Numbered from the stretch's first letter, positions 15,160 to 24,045 are shown. The stretch: 64,000 nt of DNA from a bacterium (GCA_030427205.1 JAUHXC010000025.1:62001-126000), one strand, 5' to 3'. Program-made: numbers and translations. Notes: generated by a model from the sequence alone, not told the origin.

Positions 15160-16965
15160 ATGTCGTCGCCCGCCGCCCGCGCGCCCCTCGCCCGCCTGCT
15201 GACCTACGCTCGCCCCTTCCGCCGCACGATCAGGCTGGCGACGCTGTGCAGCGTGCTCAACAAGCTCTTCGACCTGGCCCCGCCGGTGCTCATCGGCGCC
15301 GCGGTCGACGTGGTCGTCGAGCGGGAGGACTCGCTGCTGGCGAGCTGGGGCATCGTCGAGGTCTCGGCGCAGCTGTGGTGGCTGGCGGCGGCGACGGTGG
15401 TCATCTGGGGGCTGGAGTCGGCGTTCGAGTACGCCTTCCAGGTGCTCTGGCGCAACCTCGCCCAGACGCTGCAGCACACCGTGCGGCTCGACGTGTACGG
15501 GCACGTGCAGGGGCTCGAGCTGGCGTGGTTCGAAGACCGCTCGACGGGCGGGCTGATGTCGGTGCTCAACGACGACGTCAACCAGCTCGAGCGGTTCCTC
15601 GACGGCGGCGCCAACAGCTTGATCCAGCTGGGCACGACCATGCTCGCGGTGGGCGGGGCCTTCTTCGTGATCGCGCCCGACGTGGCGTGGTTCGCGGTGC
15701 TGCCGATCCCGATCATCGTCTGGGGCTCGTTCCGCTTCCAGGGCAGCCTCGCGCCGCGCTACGCCGCGGTGCGCGAGCAGGTGGGCGCGCTCAACGGGCT
15801 CTTGGGCAACAACCTCTCGGGCATGGCGACGATCAAGAGCTTCACCGCCGAGGACCGCGAGCTCGCGCGGGTGCGCGACGAGAGCCAGGCCTATCGCGAC
15901 GTCAACGGGCGGGCCATCGCGCTCAGCTCGGCCTTCTCGCCGCTGATTCGCATGGCGATCGTCATCGGCTTCGTGGCGACGCTGGTGGTCGGCGGCGAGC
16001 TGGTGCTGGCGGGCACCCTGACCGTCGGGGCCTACAGCGTGCTCGTCTTCATCACCCAGCGGCTGCTGTGGCCGCTGACCCGGCTGGGCACGCTCTTCGA
16101 CCAGTATCAGCGGGCGATGGCCTCGACGACGCGCATCCTCGACCTGCTCGACACCGGTACGACCCTGCCTGACGGCGAGCGGCCGCTCCCGACGGCGTCG
16201 GTGAAGGGCGCGGTGCGCTTCGAAGGCGTCGACTTCGCCTACAGCGCCGGGCCGCCGGTGCTGCACAAGCTCGACCTGGACATCGCCGCCGGGCAGACGG
16301 TGGCCATCGTCGGCGCGACGGGGGCCGGCAAGAGCAGCGTGATCAAGCTGCTCCTGCGCTTCTACGATCCGACCGGCGGGCGCATCACCATCGACGGGCA
16401 CGACCTGCGCACGCTGCAGAAGACCGACCTGCGCGCGGCCATCGGGCTGGTGAGCCAGGATGTATTTCTGTTTCACGGCACGGTGCGCGAGAACATCGCC
16501 TACGGGCGCCCCGACGCCAGCGACGCCGAGATCGAGGCAGCGGCGCAGGCGGCGGAGGCGCTGGACTTCATCCGGGCGATGCCCGAGGGGCTCGATACGG
16601 TCGTCGGCGAGCGCGGGCAGAAGCTCAGCGGCGGGCAGCGGCAGCGGCTGTCCATCGCCCGCGCCGTGCTCAAGGATCCGCCGGTGCTGGTGCTCGACGA
16701 GGCGACGAGCGCGGTGGACAACGAGACCGAGGCGGCGATCCAGCGCTCGATGGCCCGCATCGCCGAGGGGCGCACGACGGTGGTCATCGCCCACCGGCTG
16801 TCGACGATCCGCGAGGCGGATGTGATCGTGGTGCTCGACGCGGGCGAGGTGGCCGAGGCAGGCACCCACGACGCGCTGCTGGGCCAGGGCGGGCTCTACG
16901 CGTCGCTGTGGGCGGTGCAGACCGGCGTATCGAGCGCGGCGGCGACGGCGATGCCGACGGCGTAG
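15160..16965 (+). CDS. ABC exporter, fused permease and ATPase (MsbA-like half-transporter)
   Basis: A 601-residue half-transporter. Residues 1-330 contain six membrane helices of a type 1 exporter. The ATPase follows, with Walker A GATGAGKSS, Q-loop VSQDVFLFH, signature LSGGQRQRLSIARA, Walker B VLVLDEATSAVDNE and the switch IAHRLSTI. Family members flip lipids or export drugs and peptides; nothing here fixes the substrate. ATG 15160 has GGAG at proper spacing. The 3' end overlaps the converging DUF2809 gene by 70 bases. Confidence 0.92.
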   Translation: MSSPAARAPLARLLTYARPFRRTIRLATLCSVLNKLFDLAPPVLIGAAVDVVVEREDSLLASWGIVEVSAQLWWLAAATVVIWGLESAFEYAFQVLWRNLAQTLQHTVRLDVYGHVQGLELAWFEDRSTGGLMSVLNDDVNQLERFLDGGANSLIQLGTTMLAVGGAFFVIAPDVAWFAVLPIPIIVWGSFRFQGSLAPRYAAVREQVGALNGLLGNNLSGMATIKSFTAEDRELARVRDESQAYRDVNGRAIALSSAFSPLIRMAIVIGFVATLVVGGELVLAGTLTVGAYSVLVFITQRLLWPLTRLGTLFDQYQRAMASTTRILDLLDTGTTLPDGERPLPTASVKGAVRFEGVDFAYSAGPPVLHKLDLDIAAGQTVAIVGATGAGKSSVIKLLLRFYDPTGGRITIDGHDLRTLQKTDLRAAIGLVSQDVFLFHGTVRENIAYGRPDASDAEIEAAAQAAEALDFIRAMPEGLDTVVGERGQKLSGGQRQRLSIARAVLKDPPVLVLDEATSAVDNETEAAIQRSMARIAEGRTTVVIAHRLSTIREADVIVVLDAGEVAEAGTHDALLGQGGLYASLWAVQTGVSSAAATAMPTA

Positions 16966-17276
16966 GCCACGAGGTCGAGCGGGTCGAAGGTGGCGCCGAG
17001 CACGACGTGCACGACGCGCGGCGTCTCGGGCCCGACGACGTCGAGCAGCTGGGTGAGCTCGATGGCGGCGGCGATGGCGCCGGTGAGAGCGGCGCGGCGG
17101 GCGCGCGGCCAGCGGGCGCGGGCCAGGCCGATCAGCCCGTAGAGCAGCGCCGCGGCGAAGACGTCTCCGCCGGTGTGCCGCAAGAGCTGCCAGCCCGGGC
17201 CGCGGTAGACCAGCGCGAAGAGACAGACGGCGAGCGATACGGCGGCGATCAGGGCGAGGCGGGTGCGCGACGACAT
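16896..17276 (-). CDS. DUF2809 family small membrane protein
   Basis: A 126-residue protein with about four membrane helices and the DUF2809 features GGDVFAAALLYGLIGL, ELTQLLD and FDPLDLVAYAVGI. The function of the family is unknown. It begins at ATG 17276 with only a weak upstream site. Its last 70 bases lie antisense to the end of the ABC exporter gene; both reading frames look genuine, because each family domain continues to near the end. Confidence 0.78.
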   Translation of the reverse strand: MSSRTRLALIAAVSLAVCLFALVYRGPGWQLLRHTGGDVFAAALLYGLIGLARARWPRARRAALTGAIAAAIELTQLLDVVGPETPRVVHVVLGATFDPLDLVAYAVGIAVAAALDTPVCTAHSDA

Positions 17277-17359
17277 GGGCCCAGCATGCCCGAGCGGTGT
17301 GCAGATCCGGTGCAGGCGTGATGATCGAGCGGTTGTTTCGTCGGCATCGCCCGCCCGGA

Positions 17360-18001
17360 TCAGACGAAGGACTCTTCGCTGTTGCGCACGATGCGCCCGC
17401 CGACGCCGATGAGCAGCACGCCCGCAGCCAGAAAGCCGAGCGCCGGCCACCCGCTCTGAGGCTCGCCAGGTGTCAGCACCGCCACCTTGCGCAGGTTGGT
17501 ATCGCCGAACGCGGGCACCAGCCCCTTGACCGGCATGCCGACGGCGAGGTGGCCGACGAGGTCGGATGTCTTGCGCACCGGGACGACGCGCTGGGGCGGC
17601 GTCGAGCTGCGTACGAAGAGGTGCACGTCGCCGAGCACCGGCGAATCTTCGGCCTGCGCGGCGAGCTCGGCGGCCACTTCGCGCTCGGCGGGCACGACCG
17701 GGGTGAAGTACGTGCGCTCGACCGGGCGACCGCGGAAGATCTCGATCCACCCGGCGAGACCCCGGCCGACCTCGGCCTGCGTCTCGACGACGAGGGTCAT
17801 GCCCGGCACGATCTTGACCTCGGGCAGCGCGACGTAGTCGGCGCTGGGCATGCTGTACGATCGGATGTCGGCCAGCTCGACCTTCAGCGGCCCCGAGGCG
17901 TCGCTCACCGCGCCACAGCCGTCGAAGAGCGCCAGCGCCAGACACGCCAGGCCGCCCATGACCATGTAGGTCCCCGGGCTCAGGGAGTCGTTCCAACCCA
18001 T
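17360..18001 (-). CDS. Membrane protein with N- and C-terminal transmembrane segments, unknown function
   Basis: A 213-residue protein with one hydrophobic helix near the N-terminus (about 12-30, ending in a Cys that is not a clean lipobox) and another near the C-terminus (about 185-205). A 150-residue beta-rich loop between them would lie outside the cytoplasm. The loop contains VVETQAEVGRGLAGW and VRSSTPPQRVVPVR but no family I recognise. Two adjacent ATG codons start the frame (18004 and 18001). GAGG lies six bases before the second, which I prefer. Confidence 0.65.
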   Translation of the reverse strand: MGWNDSLSPGTYMVMGGLACLALALFDGCGAVSDASGPLKVELADIRSYSMPSADYVALPEVKIVPGMTLVVETQAEVGRGLAGWIEIFRGRPVERTYFTPVVPAEREVAAELAAQAEDSPVLGDVHLFVRSSTPPQRVVPVRKTSDLVGHLAVGMPVKGLVPAFGDTNLRKVAVLTPGEPQSGWPALGFLAAGVLLIGVGGRIVRNSEESFV

Positions 18002-18103
18002 CATTCACCTCGCTGCGTCGGGGGTATGCCGCGTCCTATGCCGGGGGGCGGCGTTCCTTTCGCGGGCGGGTCACTTTTCTGGGGGCGCGGGCGCTGCCTG
18101 CGG

Positions 18104-18955
18104 TCAATCCCACCAGGGGCCGGCCTCGGGGGCCAGCGGGTGGGTCCGCGCGTGCAGCTCGGGCGGCAGGCGGGCGGCGAGGATCTCGCGCACCTCGGCG
18201 GGCTTGTAGAGCTGGCTGAAGTGCATCAGCACCAGCGCCTCGTTCTCGAACTCGGGGGCGTACTTCAGCAGCTCGTCGAGGTGGATGTGGCAGCCGGCCC
18301 GGGCCTTCGACAGCGGCTTGCGTTCGTCGAGGAAGGTGCACTCGATGATGGCCACCCGCGAGCGCATGATCGACGGCGTATGGCGCAGCACTTCGGGCAG
18401 CGTATCGGTGGCATAGGCCAGCTCGAGGTGCTCGGCGACGTCGAAGATGTCGGCCCCGCTCTTGCGCAGCTGCCCGATCTCGTGGCCCGGCAGGCCCTTG
18501 TACTCTTCGCGCAGCTTCTGCACCCGGCGGAAGAACTGAAAGCCGAGCGCGGGCACCGGGTGGAAGGTCTGAAACGCCCGGACCCACATGTCGGCGCGCA
18601 CCTTGTGCTCGTCGCCGGGGCGCATGCCGATGGCTTCGACCTCGAGGGGCCAGCGGTGCAGGCGGCCGAAGCCGGCGAGCGCGTCGTTGAGCTCGACGGC
18701 GACCTCGGTGGGCGCGAAGACGCGCAGCGGCTGCTGCACGCCGGTGAGCCCGCGCTGGCCGAGCAGGGCCGGCAGCGCGCCGATGTGGTCGACGTGGGCG
18801 TGCGACAAGAAGAGGTTGCGGGCGGCGCATCCGCTGCGCAGCACGGTGCCGGCGTCGAACAGCGCGTCGAGTTCGGGCACGTGCAGGCCGGTGTACATGC
18901 CGCCGAGCGAGCGGCCGCGGATGGTGTAGCGCTCGGTGTGGATCTCGGTGATCAC
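18104..18955 (-). CDS. Metallo-beta-lactamase-fold hydrolase, RNase Z-like
   Basis: A 283-residue MBL-fold protein with the zinc-binding motif SHAHVDHIGALPALL (HxHxDH), an acidic ATDTLPEV metal region, a conserved IIECTFLDE strand and LMHFSQLY near the end carrying the last His. The layout (TGLHVPELDALFDAGTVLRS before the motif) is that of RNase Z/ElaC-related enzymes, which trim tRNA 3' ends or hydrolyse other phosphodiesters. GTG 18955 is chosen because CGGAG precedes it by seven bases; an upstream ATG at 18973 lacks one. tRNA processing is possible but not proven. Confidence 0.8.
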   Translation of the reverse strand: MITEIHTERYTIRGRSLGGMYTGLHVPELDALFDAGTVLRSGCAARNLFLSHAHVDHIGALPALLGQRGLTGVQQPLRVFAPTEVAVELNDALAGFGRLHRWPLEVEAIGMRPGDEHKVRADMWVRAFQTFHPVPALGFQFFRRVQKLREEYKGLPGHEIGQLRKSGADIFDVAEHLELAYATDTLPEVLRHTPSIMRSRVAIIECTFLDERKPLSKARAGCHIHLDELLKYAPEFENEALVLMHFSQLYKPAEVREILAARLPPELHARTHPLAPEAGPWWD

Positions 18956-19117
18956 GGGGGGACTCCGTCGCATTCGTGGGTCCCCGCCCGGGGGGCGAGG
19001 CGGGTTGTGTACCGTAATTCCGGGCGCGGATCGAGGGCAGTGGCCGGGCGGTCGGGTCCGTGGTAGATCGAACATCGCGCAAAAAGACCTGCGTCACCCG
19101 CACACCAGGAGTCCGCC

Positions 19118-20737
19118 TTGACCCGCCCGCCGGTCAACGTCTCGGGGGAGTTGCTGCAGAAGGGCTACGTCCTGCTCGGCAAGCTCGTGCGCGGCGAGAC
19201 CTCGACGATCTTCGACGCCCAGCACGAGGCGACGCGGCGGCGGGTCGCGCTCAAGGTCACCGCGCCCGAGCCGCCGGACGACGCGCGCATGGCCGGGCGG
19301 CTGCTGACGGCGTGGAACGTCGCCCGCGGCCTGCGCCATCCGCACGTGGTCACGGTGCTCGACGCGGGGCGCCTCTCCGACGGTCGCGGCTGGTTGGTCA
19401 TGGAGCGCCTGCGCGGCCGCGATCTGCAGATGGAGCTCGAAGAGGTCTGCCGGCTGCCCGCCGGGCGGGCGGTGCACATCATGCGGCAGGTCGTCGTCGG
19501 CCTGGGCGTGCTGCACCGCCGCGGCGCGGTGCATCGCGGGGTCGCGCCGCGCAATATCTACCTGAGCAGCGCCGGGCACTTCGCCGACCACGTCAAGCTC
19601 ATCGACCTGGGCCGGCTCGCGGTGGGCGAGGACGACCCGATGCGGGCCCACGCGCCGACGGGGCCGTTCACCCTGGGCACGCCGCTCTACCTGCCGCCCG
19701 AGCTGGCCCGCGGCGAGACGGCGACGCCGGCGGCCGACTTCTACGCGGTCGGCGCGGTGCTCTACCACCTGCTCGCCGGGCATCCGCCCTTCGAGGACGA
19801 CGAGCCCGTCCGGCTGGTGGCCAAGCACGTCAACAACGCGGTGCCGCCGCTGCCCGGCGATCTCGACCTGCCCGACGGCCTGGGCGAGCTGGTGATGCGC
19901 TGCCTGGCCAAGGAGCCCTCCGACCGCCCGGGCACCGCCAACTCGGTGCTGGCGTCGCTCGACGACTGCCTGATGCGGGTCGGCGCGCTGCCGGTGGAGT
20001 CGTCGAGCCCGGCGCCGTCGCTGCCCGCGCTGCCGCCGGCGGGCGTCGCCGCCGAGTGGACCCGCTTCTCCGATCAGCTGCGGCGCATGATCCGCGGTCA
20101 CTTCGGCCGGGCGGACAACGCGCCGCAGCCGGTGATCGACGCGCTGCAATGGGTCACCGGGGCCCGGACGACGCTCGACGAGTCGATGACCACCGCCGAG
20201 CGCCAGCGGGCGGCGACCGATACCCGCGCCCGGGCGCGCATCGCCCGGCGGCAGGCCCTCGAACAGCGCATCTTCGACCTCGATCGCTCGCTGCGCGCCG
20301 CCGAGGCGAAGCTGCGCGAGTCCGAGCACGCGGTCTTTCAGGGGGTGCGCGCCCGCGATCGGGTCGACGAGGACTACCGCAAGGCGCTGCGCAACATCGA
20401 GATCGCCGCCGGCGGGGTCACCCTGCGCGCGGCCGATCTGGTGCCCCTGCTGGGTCAGGTGCGCGCGCTGCTCACCCGCCGGGCCGAGCTCGAGGCGAAG
20501 GTCGGCGCGCGGCGCGAGGCCGAGCGCGAGGTGGCCGAGTCGGTGGCCCTGCTGATGGCCGAGCGGCTGGAGGTCTTGCGGGCCCACGCCGACGTCGAGC
20601 TGGAAGAGAAGGACGAAGGCCAGCGCTCGGAGTGGCTCGCCGCCCGCGCCGCCGACGACGTGCTCGCCGCCCAGCGCGCGTTCGAGAACGCCTGCCTCAA
20701 CCTGCACCTGCGCTGCGTCGAGCTGATCGACGCCTAG
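19118..20737 (+). CDS. Ser/Thr kinase-like pseudokinase with C-terminal coiled coil
   Basis: A 539-residue protein from a TTG start with AGGAG at good spacing. Residues 15-275 follow the eukaryotic-like kinase fold: a degenerate Gly loop, VALKV with Lys46, a catalytic loop reading HRGVAPRN (139-146), IDLGRL in place of DFG (Asp163), LGTPLYLPPELARGE, and ADFYAVGAVLYHLLAGHPPF. The catalytic Asp of HRD is Gly141 and the Lys of the loop is Ala, so phosphotransfer is unlikely although the metal Asp and ATP Lys remain. Residues 310-535 are charged and helical, with predicted coiled coils (about 350-430 and 445-520). It is probably a scaffold or allosteric regulator. Confidence 0.82.
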   Translation: MTRPPVNVSGELLQKGYVLLGKLVRGETSTIFDAQHEATRRRVALKVTAPEPPDDARMAGRLLTAWNVARGLRHPHVVTVLDAGRLSDGRGWLVMERLRGRDLQMELEEVCRLPAGRAVHIMRQVVVGLGVLHRRGAVHRGVAPRNIYLSSAGHFADHVKLIDLGRLAVGEDDPMRAHAPTGPFTLGTPLYLPPELARGETATPAADFYAVGAVLYHLLAGHPPFEDDEPVRLVAKHVNNAVPPLPGDLDLPDGLGELVMRCLAKEPSDRPGTANSVLASLDDCLMRVGALPVESSSPAPSLPALPPAGVAAEWTRFSDQLRRMIRGHFGRADNAPQPVIDALQWVTGARTTLDESMTTAERQRAATDTRARARIARRQALEQRIFDLDRSLRAAEAKLRESEHAVFQGVRARDRVDEDYRKALRNIEIAAGGVTLRAADLVPLLGQVRALLTRRAELEAKVGARREAEREVAESVALLMAERLEVLRAHADVELEEKDEGQRSEWLAARAADDVLAAQRAFENACLNLHLRCVELIDA

Positions 20738-20896
20738 CAGCACCCGGGGAAAGTCCCCCTGCTGCGCCGAACGGGCACCACGATCGGCGGCGTTGCTCGC
20801 CGCTCGACGTGACTCTGCCACGACTTCGGGCTCGCGCCTTGCCGCTCGCGGCGCTCGTCCGGCTCGCGACGGTGTACTTTCCCCGGGCACTGCTAG
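20734..20896. repeat. 163-bp element with 21-bp terminal inverted repeats between converging genes
   Basis: The left arm (20734-20754, starting CTAGCAG) and right arm (20876-20896, ending CTGCTAG) are inverted repeats matching at 19 of 21 positions. The left arm contains the stop codon of the pseudokinase gene; the right arm ends 18 bases before the stop of the facing gene. The 121-bp interior is GC-rich with no ORF. The shape fits a miniature inverted-repeat or REP-type element, or a structure that ends transcription from both sides. GGGGA-AAG-TCCCC in the left arm can also form a small hairpin. Confidence 0.65.
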
Positions 20897-20914
20897 CGCC
20901 GCGCGCTCACCCGA

Positions 20915-22573
20915 TCAATCGAGGCACGCGTCGGGCACGCAGGCGCTCGCCCCCGACTGGGCCACGCAGGCCGCCCCCTCGCCGCAGTCGTCGTCGCTCG
21001 CGCAGCCCAGGAACGAGCAGAAGGTCGCCGCCGGGTCGAAGTTGGCCAGGCACAAGGTGGCCTGCGGGTTGTCCCGGCACTGTCCGCCGCCCGCGGTGCA
21101 GTAGCGGCCCACGCCGATCGCGTTGCCCGGCGCGCCCGGCGCGATGCAGCCTTCGGCGGGCTCTTCGTCGTCGCTGCCGCTGATCTCGCCGTCTTCGTCG
21201 CACACCAGAAAGCCCCGGGCGGGGGCGTAGTACATGAACGCGGCGCACATCTCTTCGGGGAAGCCGAGCGGCACGTCCCCGTCGTTGCGCCAGGTGCACG
21301 ACAGCCGCAGCTGGTCGCCGGCTTCGAGGGCCAGCGGCGTCTCGAAGACGTGCACGCTGCCCGCCTCGCGCATCAGGATGGGGTCGGTCTCGCTGTACAG
21401 CAGCCGCGCCGCGTCGGCCTCGCCGCCGGGGATGTGCTCGAACTCGAGCAGCACGCCGTGCTCGTGGGTATGGCCCAGCACGCTGAAGACCTCCATCGGC
21501 GCGTCGACGGTGCAGGTGTGGCCCCAGGTGTAGTCCTCGCCGCCGGTGGGGATCTCGAAGTCGAGGTAGTTGATCGCGAAGGAGTCGGCGCGCACCGCCT
21601 CGCCGTCGTCCTCGACGAGCTGCAGCTCGACGGCGTCCATGACCACCATCGGCTCGTCGGTGGGGTTGATGTAGTGCGACTGCACCACGATCTGCATGCC
21701 CGCTGGCAGGCGCAGCACGACGCTCTCGGGCACGATGGCCGGCTGCCCGGCGAAGGTGCCGGCGGTGAAGCGCATGTTGGTCATGTTGGTGGTGCAATCC
21801 TGGGGGGTCGGGTCGTCGACCGCCGAGAACGCGACCCCGACCCCGCTGTGGTGCCCGCCGGCCATCTGCAGCGCGCTCATCGAGCGGAAGACGACGTCCT
21901 CGTCGGGGAAGACGTCGAGGTAGCTGCACAGCTGGATCTCGCTGCGCGGCGGGATGGTCAGCGGCGGCGAGTAGATGCGCATCACCCCGTCGTCGGCGGC
22001 GGGGAAGCACTGGCGCATGCCCGCGTCGTCGGTCGAGTCGCACGGGATGTAGAGGTCGGCGTCGTCGTTGACGGTGAAGTCGGCCTCGAAGCCCAGCCCG
22101 TCGTAGGGCGCGCCGCCGGTGATCCAGCTCTCGAGCGCCGCGGTGGTCGACGGGCCCGGCGCCCCGGCTCCACCCAGCGGCATGCGCGCGCCGTGGCCGG
22201 CGGTGGCCAGGCTGACCGTATCGCGGACCAGCTTCAGGTAGAGGAACGAGCGCGCCAGATCACCCGGCGCGACCAGCGCCAGGCCCTGCTCGGCGGCGGC
22301 GGTATTCGTCGGCGGGTGGGCCAGCAGGGCGTCGTAGGCCGACTGCGCATCCTCGAAGGTCAGCCCGCCGACGCCGCGCGGGCCGGCGTGGCACGAGGCC
22401 GAGGCGCAGCTGGGCACCAGGAAGTCGCGGTGCAGTTGCACGAAGCCCACCGCGGTGGTGCTCGGCGGGGGGCCAGCGGCGGTTTCGCCCTCGCAGGCGA
22501 CGAGGCCGAGCATCAGCCCGCCCCCGAGGACGAGCCGCGCGAGACGCTGCGTCGAGCCATGGTTCCATGCCAT
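20915..22573 (-). CDS. Lipoprotein resembling copper type II ascorbate-dependent monooxygenases
   Basis: A 552-residue lipoprotein (lipobox LVAC). After the anchor it has a cytochrome-c-like segment with CASASCH, an unusual Cys-x4-Cys-His version of the haem motif, and MPLGG as a possible axial Met region. The middle matches the two-domain PHM/DBM fold: GGHHSGVG in the first half, then VVQSHYINP and LGHTHEHG in the second, which are the copper-His clusters of that family. The tail is Cys-rich (CSFLGCASDDDCGEGAAC). PHM-like enzymes hydroxylate C-H bonds with copper and reductant; the bacterial substrates are unknown. ATG 22573 has AGGAG. It is 29 bases downstream of the esterase gene. Confidence 0.8.
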   Translation of the reverse strand: MAWNHGSTQRLARLVLGGGLMLGLVACEGETAAGPPPSTTAVGFVQLHRDFLVPSCASASCHAGPRGVGGLTFEDAQSAYDALLAHPPTNTAAAEQGLALVAPGDLARSFLYLKLVRDTVSLATAGHGARMPLGGAGAPGPSTTAALESWITGGAPYDGLGFEADFTVNDDADLYIPCDSTDDAGMRQCFPAADDGVMRIYSPPLTIPPRSEIQLCSYLDVFPDEDVVFRSMSALQMAGGHHSGVGVAFSAVDDPTPQDCTTNMTNMRFTAGTFAGQPAIVPESVVLRLPAGMQIVVQSHYINPTDEPMVVMDAVELQLVEDDGEAVRADSFAINYLDFEIPTGGEDYTWGHTCTVDAPMEVFSVLGHTHEHGVLLEFEHIPGGEADAARLLYSETDPILMREAGSVHVFETPLALEAGDQLRLSCTWRNDGDVPLGFPEEMCAAFMYYAPARGFLVCDEDGEISGSDDEEPAEGCIAPGAPGNAIGVGRYCTAGGGQCRDNPQATLCLANFDPAATFCSFLGCASDDDCGEGAACVAQSGASACVPDACLD

Positions 22574-22602
22574 CGTTGCTGTCTCCTGTTCGCGGGGGTG
22601 GT

Positions 22603-23910
22603 TCAGGGCATCGGCGGCATCTCGTCCGCCGGCCGATAGCGATCGGGCCAGCCGTCGCAGAAGCGGCACCAGCCGGCGGGCTCTTCGCCGTCGGGTGTAT
22701 CGACGCACGCCGCGCAGATCGGATCGTCGAAGCAGCCTTCGCCCTCACAGCGCACCGACGGCGGCGGCGTCTCGTCTTCGACGAGGCGGGTCATCCAGTC
22801 GATCTGCGCCACGCCGTCGACCTCGCGCTCGAAGAGAAACGGATACGGCGTCGAGCAGTGCACCGCGCCCGGGGTGACGTAGCTGCGGAAGTTGGGCGCG
22901 CGCTCTTCGATGTAGGCCAGGCTGTCGTCGAGCCGCAGCGGCCACTCGGCGGGGTCGCCGCCCATCGCCTGGAAGAAGAACGTCTGGTCGGCATCAAACC
23001 GCGAGGTCACCTGCGAGAAGCGATGCTGGGGGAAGGTCTCGGCCACCGCGACGTAGACCTCGGGCAGGCTGAGGTCGACGATGGGCACCTGCAGCGCGGG
23101 GATCCAATCGGGCAGCTTCGACTGGGCGTTCCACCCGGGCAGGCTGTCCTGCAGGAAGCTGTCGGTGATGATGCCCGCGCCGCTGTCGGCGATGACGGTG
23201 ATGCGGCTGTCGGGCATCTCGTGGGCCAGGTACGCCCCGTGGAAGATGGCGCCATAGGCCCCCGCGCTGCAGCCGCTGACCATGATCTGCGCCGGCGCGT
23301 AGCGGGCCTGCATCCACTCGATGGCCGAGCGGGCGTTGTTCCAGCCGCGGTGCTCGATGACGACGCTGTCGCTGTACTCGACCCGGGCGTCGCCCCAGTG
23401 GATGTCGCCGGAGCAGTATTGCACGTGGATCAAGGTCCAGTCGGCGAAGGGGTTGTCGGCGTCGGGCGAGAACAGCCCGGAGATCTGCCCCTGCTCGATG
23501 GCGTCGGCGTAGGCCGCGAGCGGGGTCGCCTCGGGGCGGAAGAGCTGGCCGGCGATGGAGCAGGTCAGGGCGTTCCAGCAGGCGCCGCCGCCTTGGAAGT
23601 CGACGATGACCTTGTTCGGGTCGCCGCCGCGCACGAAGAAGCGATACGGCGTGCCCCGGCTGCAGACGGTGTCGCCGCCGGGCAGCACCTCGATCCACTC
23701 GCCGGCGGCGGGGGGGTCGGGCAGGCCGGCGTCGGGCCCGGGCGCGGCGTCCGGCGCGGCGTCCGGCGTGGCGTCGGGGCCGACGTCGGCCGTATCGGCG
23801 TCCGGCGCGGGCGGGTCGGCCGATTCGTCGCCGCCGCATCCGGCGAGGCAGAGCGCGGCGAGCAGGCACGCGGCCAGAGGCCGTCGGCGGGGCGTCGAGA
23901 GAGATGGCAT
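22603..23910 (-). CDS. Pectinacetylesterase-family (Notum-like) lipoprotein
   Basis: A 435-residue lipoprotein. The signal ends in LAGC, followed by an Asp/Pro/Ala linker to about residue 65. The rest matches pectinacetylesterase/Notum carboxylesterases: VDFQGGGACWN (oxyanion region), GWNNARSAIEWM, the nucleophile elbow VSGCSAGAYGAIFHG, an Asp in IADSGAG, and the His in PGAVHCS. These enzymes remove acetyl or acyl groups from carbohydrates or proteins. A short Cys-rich tail (CEGEGCFDDPICAAC) ends the protein. ATG 23910 has AGGAG ten bases upstream. It is probably co-transcribed with the copper monooxygenase-like gene. Confidence 0.88.
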   Translation of the reverse strand: MPSLSTPRRRPLAACLLAALCLAGCGGDESADPPAPDADTADVGPDATPDAAPDAAPGPDAGLPDPPAAGEWIEVLPGGDTVCSRGTPYRFFVRGGDPNKVIVDFQGGGACWNALTCSIAGQLFRPEATPLAAYADAIEQGQISGLFSPDADNPFADWTLIHVQYCSGDIHWGDARVEYSDSVVIEHRGWNNARSAIEWMQARYAPAQIMVSGCSAGAYGAIFHGAYLAHEMPDSRITVIADSGAGIITDSFLQDSLPGWNAQSKLPDWIPALQVPIVDLSLPEVYVAVAETFPQHRFSQVTSRFDADQTFFFQAMGGDPAEWPLRLDDSLAYIEERAPNFRSYVTPGAVHCSTPYPFLFEREVDGVAQIDWMTRLVEDETPPPSVRCEGEGCFDDPICAACVDTPDGEEPAGWCRFCDGWPDRYRPADEMPPMP

Positions 23911-23969
23911 GGCGCGGGTTCTCCTACCGAGGGAAGCGTCGAGTCCAGCGTGACCGGATGGCATATGCG

Positions 23970-24032
23970 ATGACATGTGCGATGGCATATGGGATGGCTC
24001 CATGGCATCCCGTATGCCATCGCGTATGCCAT
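23970..24032. repeat. Long imperfect hairpin built from GATGGCAT-type repeats
   Basis: The 135-base gap between two same-strand lipoprotein genes contains a stem of 17 bp (23981-23997 with 24005-24021, 15 pairs) around a 7-base loop. It can extend outward to about 23970 and 24032 with mismatches. The arms are made of repeated ATGGCATA units. There is no T-tract, so it is not a standard terminator; it may act as an mRNA structure between the ferritin-like and esterase genes. Confidence 0.7.
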
Positions 24033-24045
24033 TCGGGGCCGCGGC

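Noticed and set aside
13654..16869. 1071-residue reverse ORF opposite PAP2, DUF3291 and ABC genes
   Set aside because: It spans three genes with clear family motifs on the forward strand; the reverse product is His/Arg/Gln-rich without a recognisable fold.
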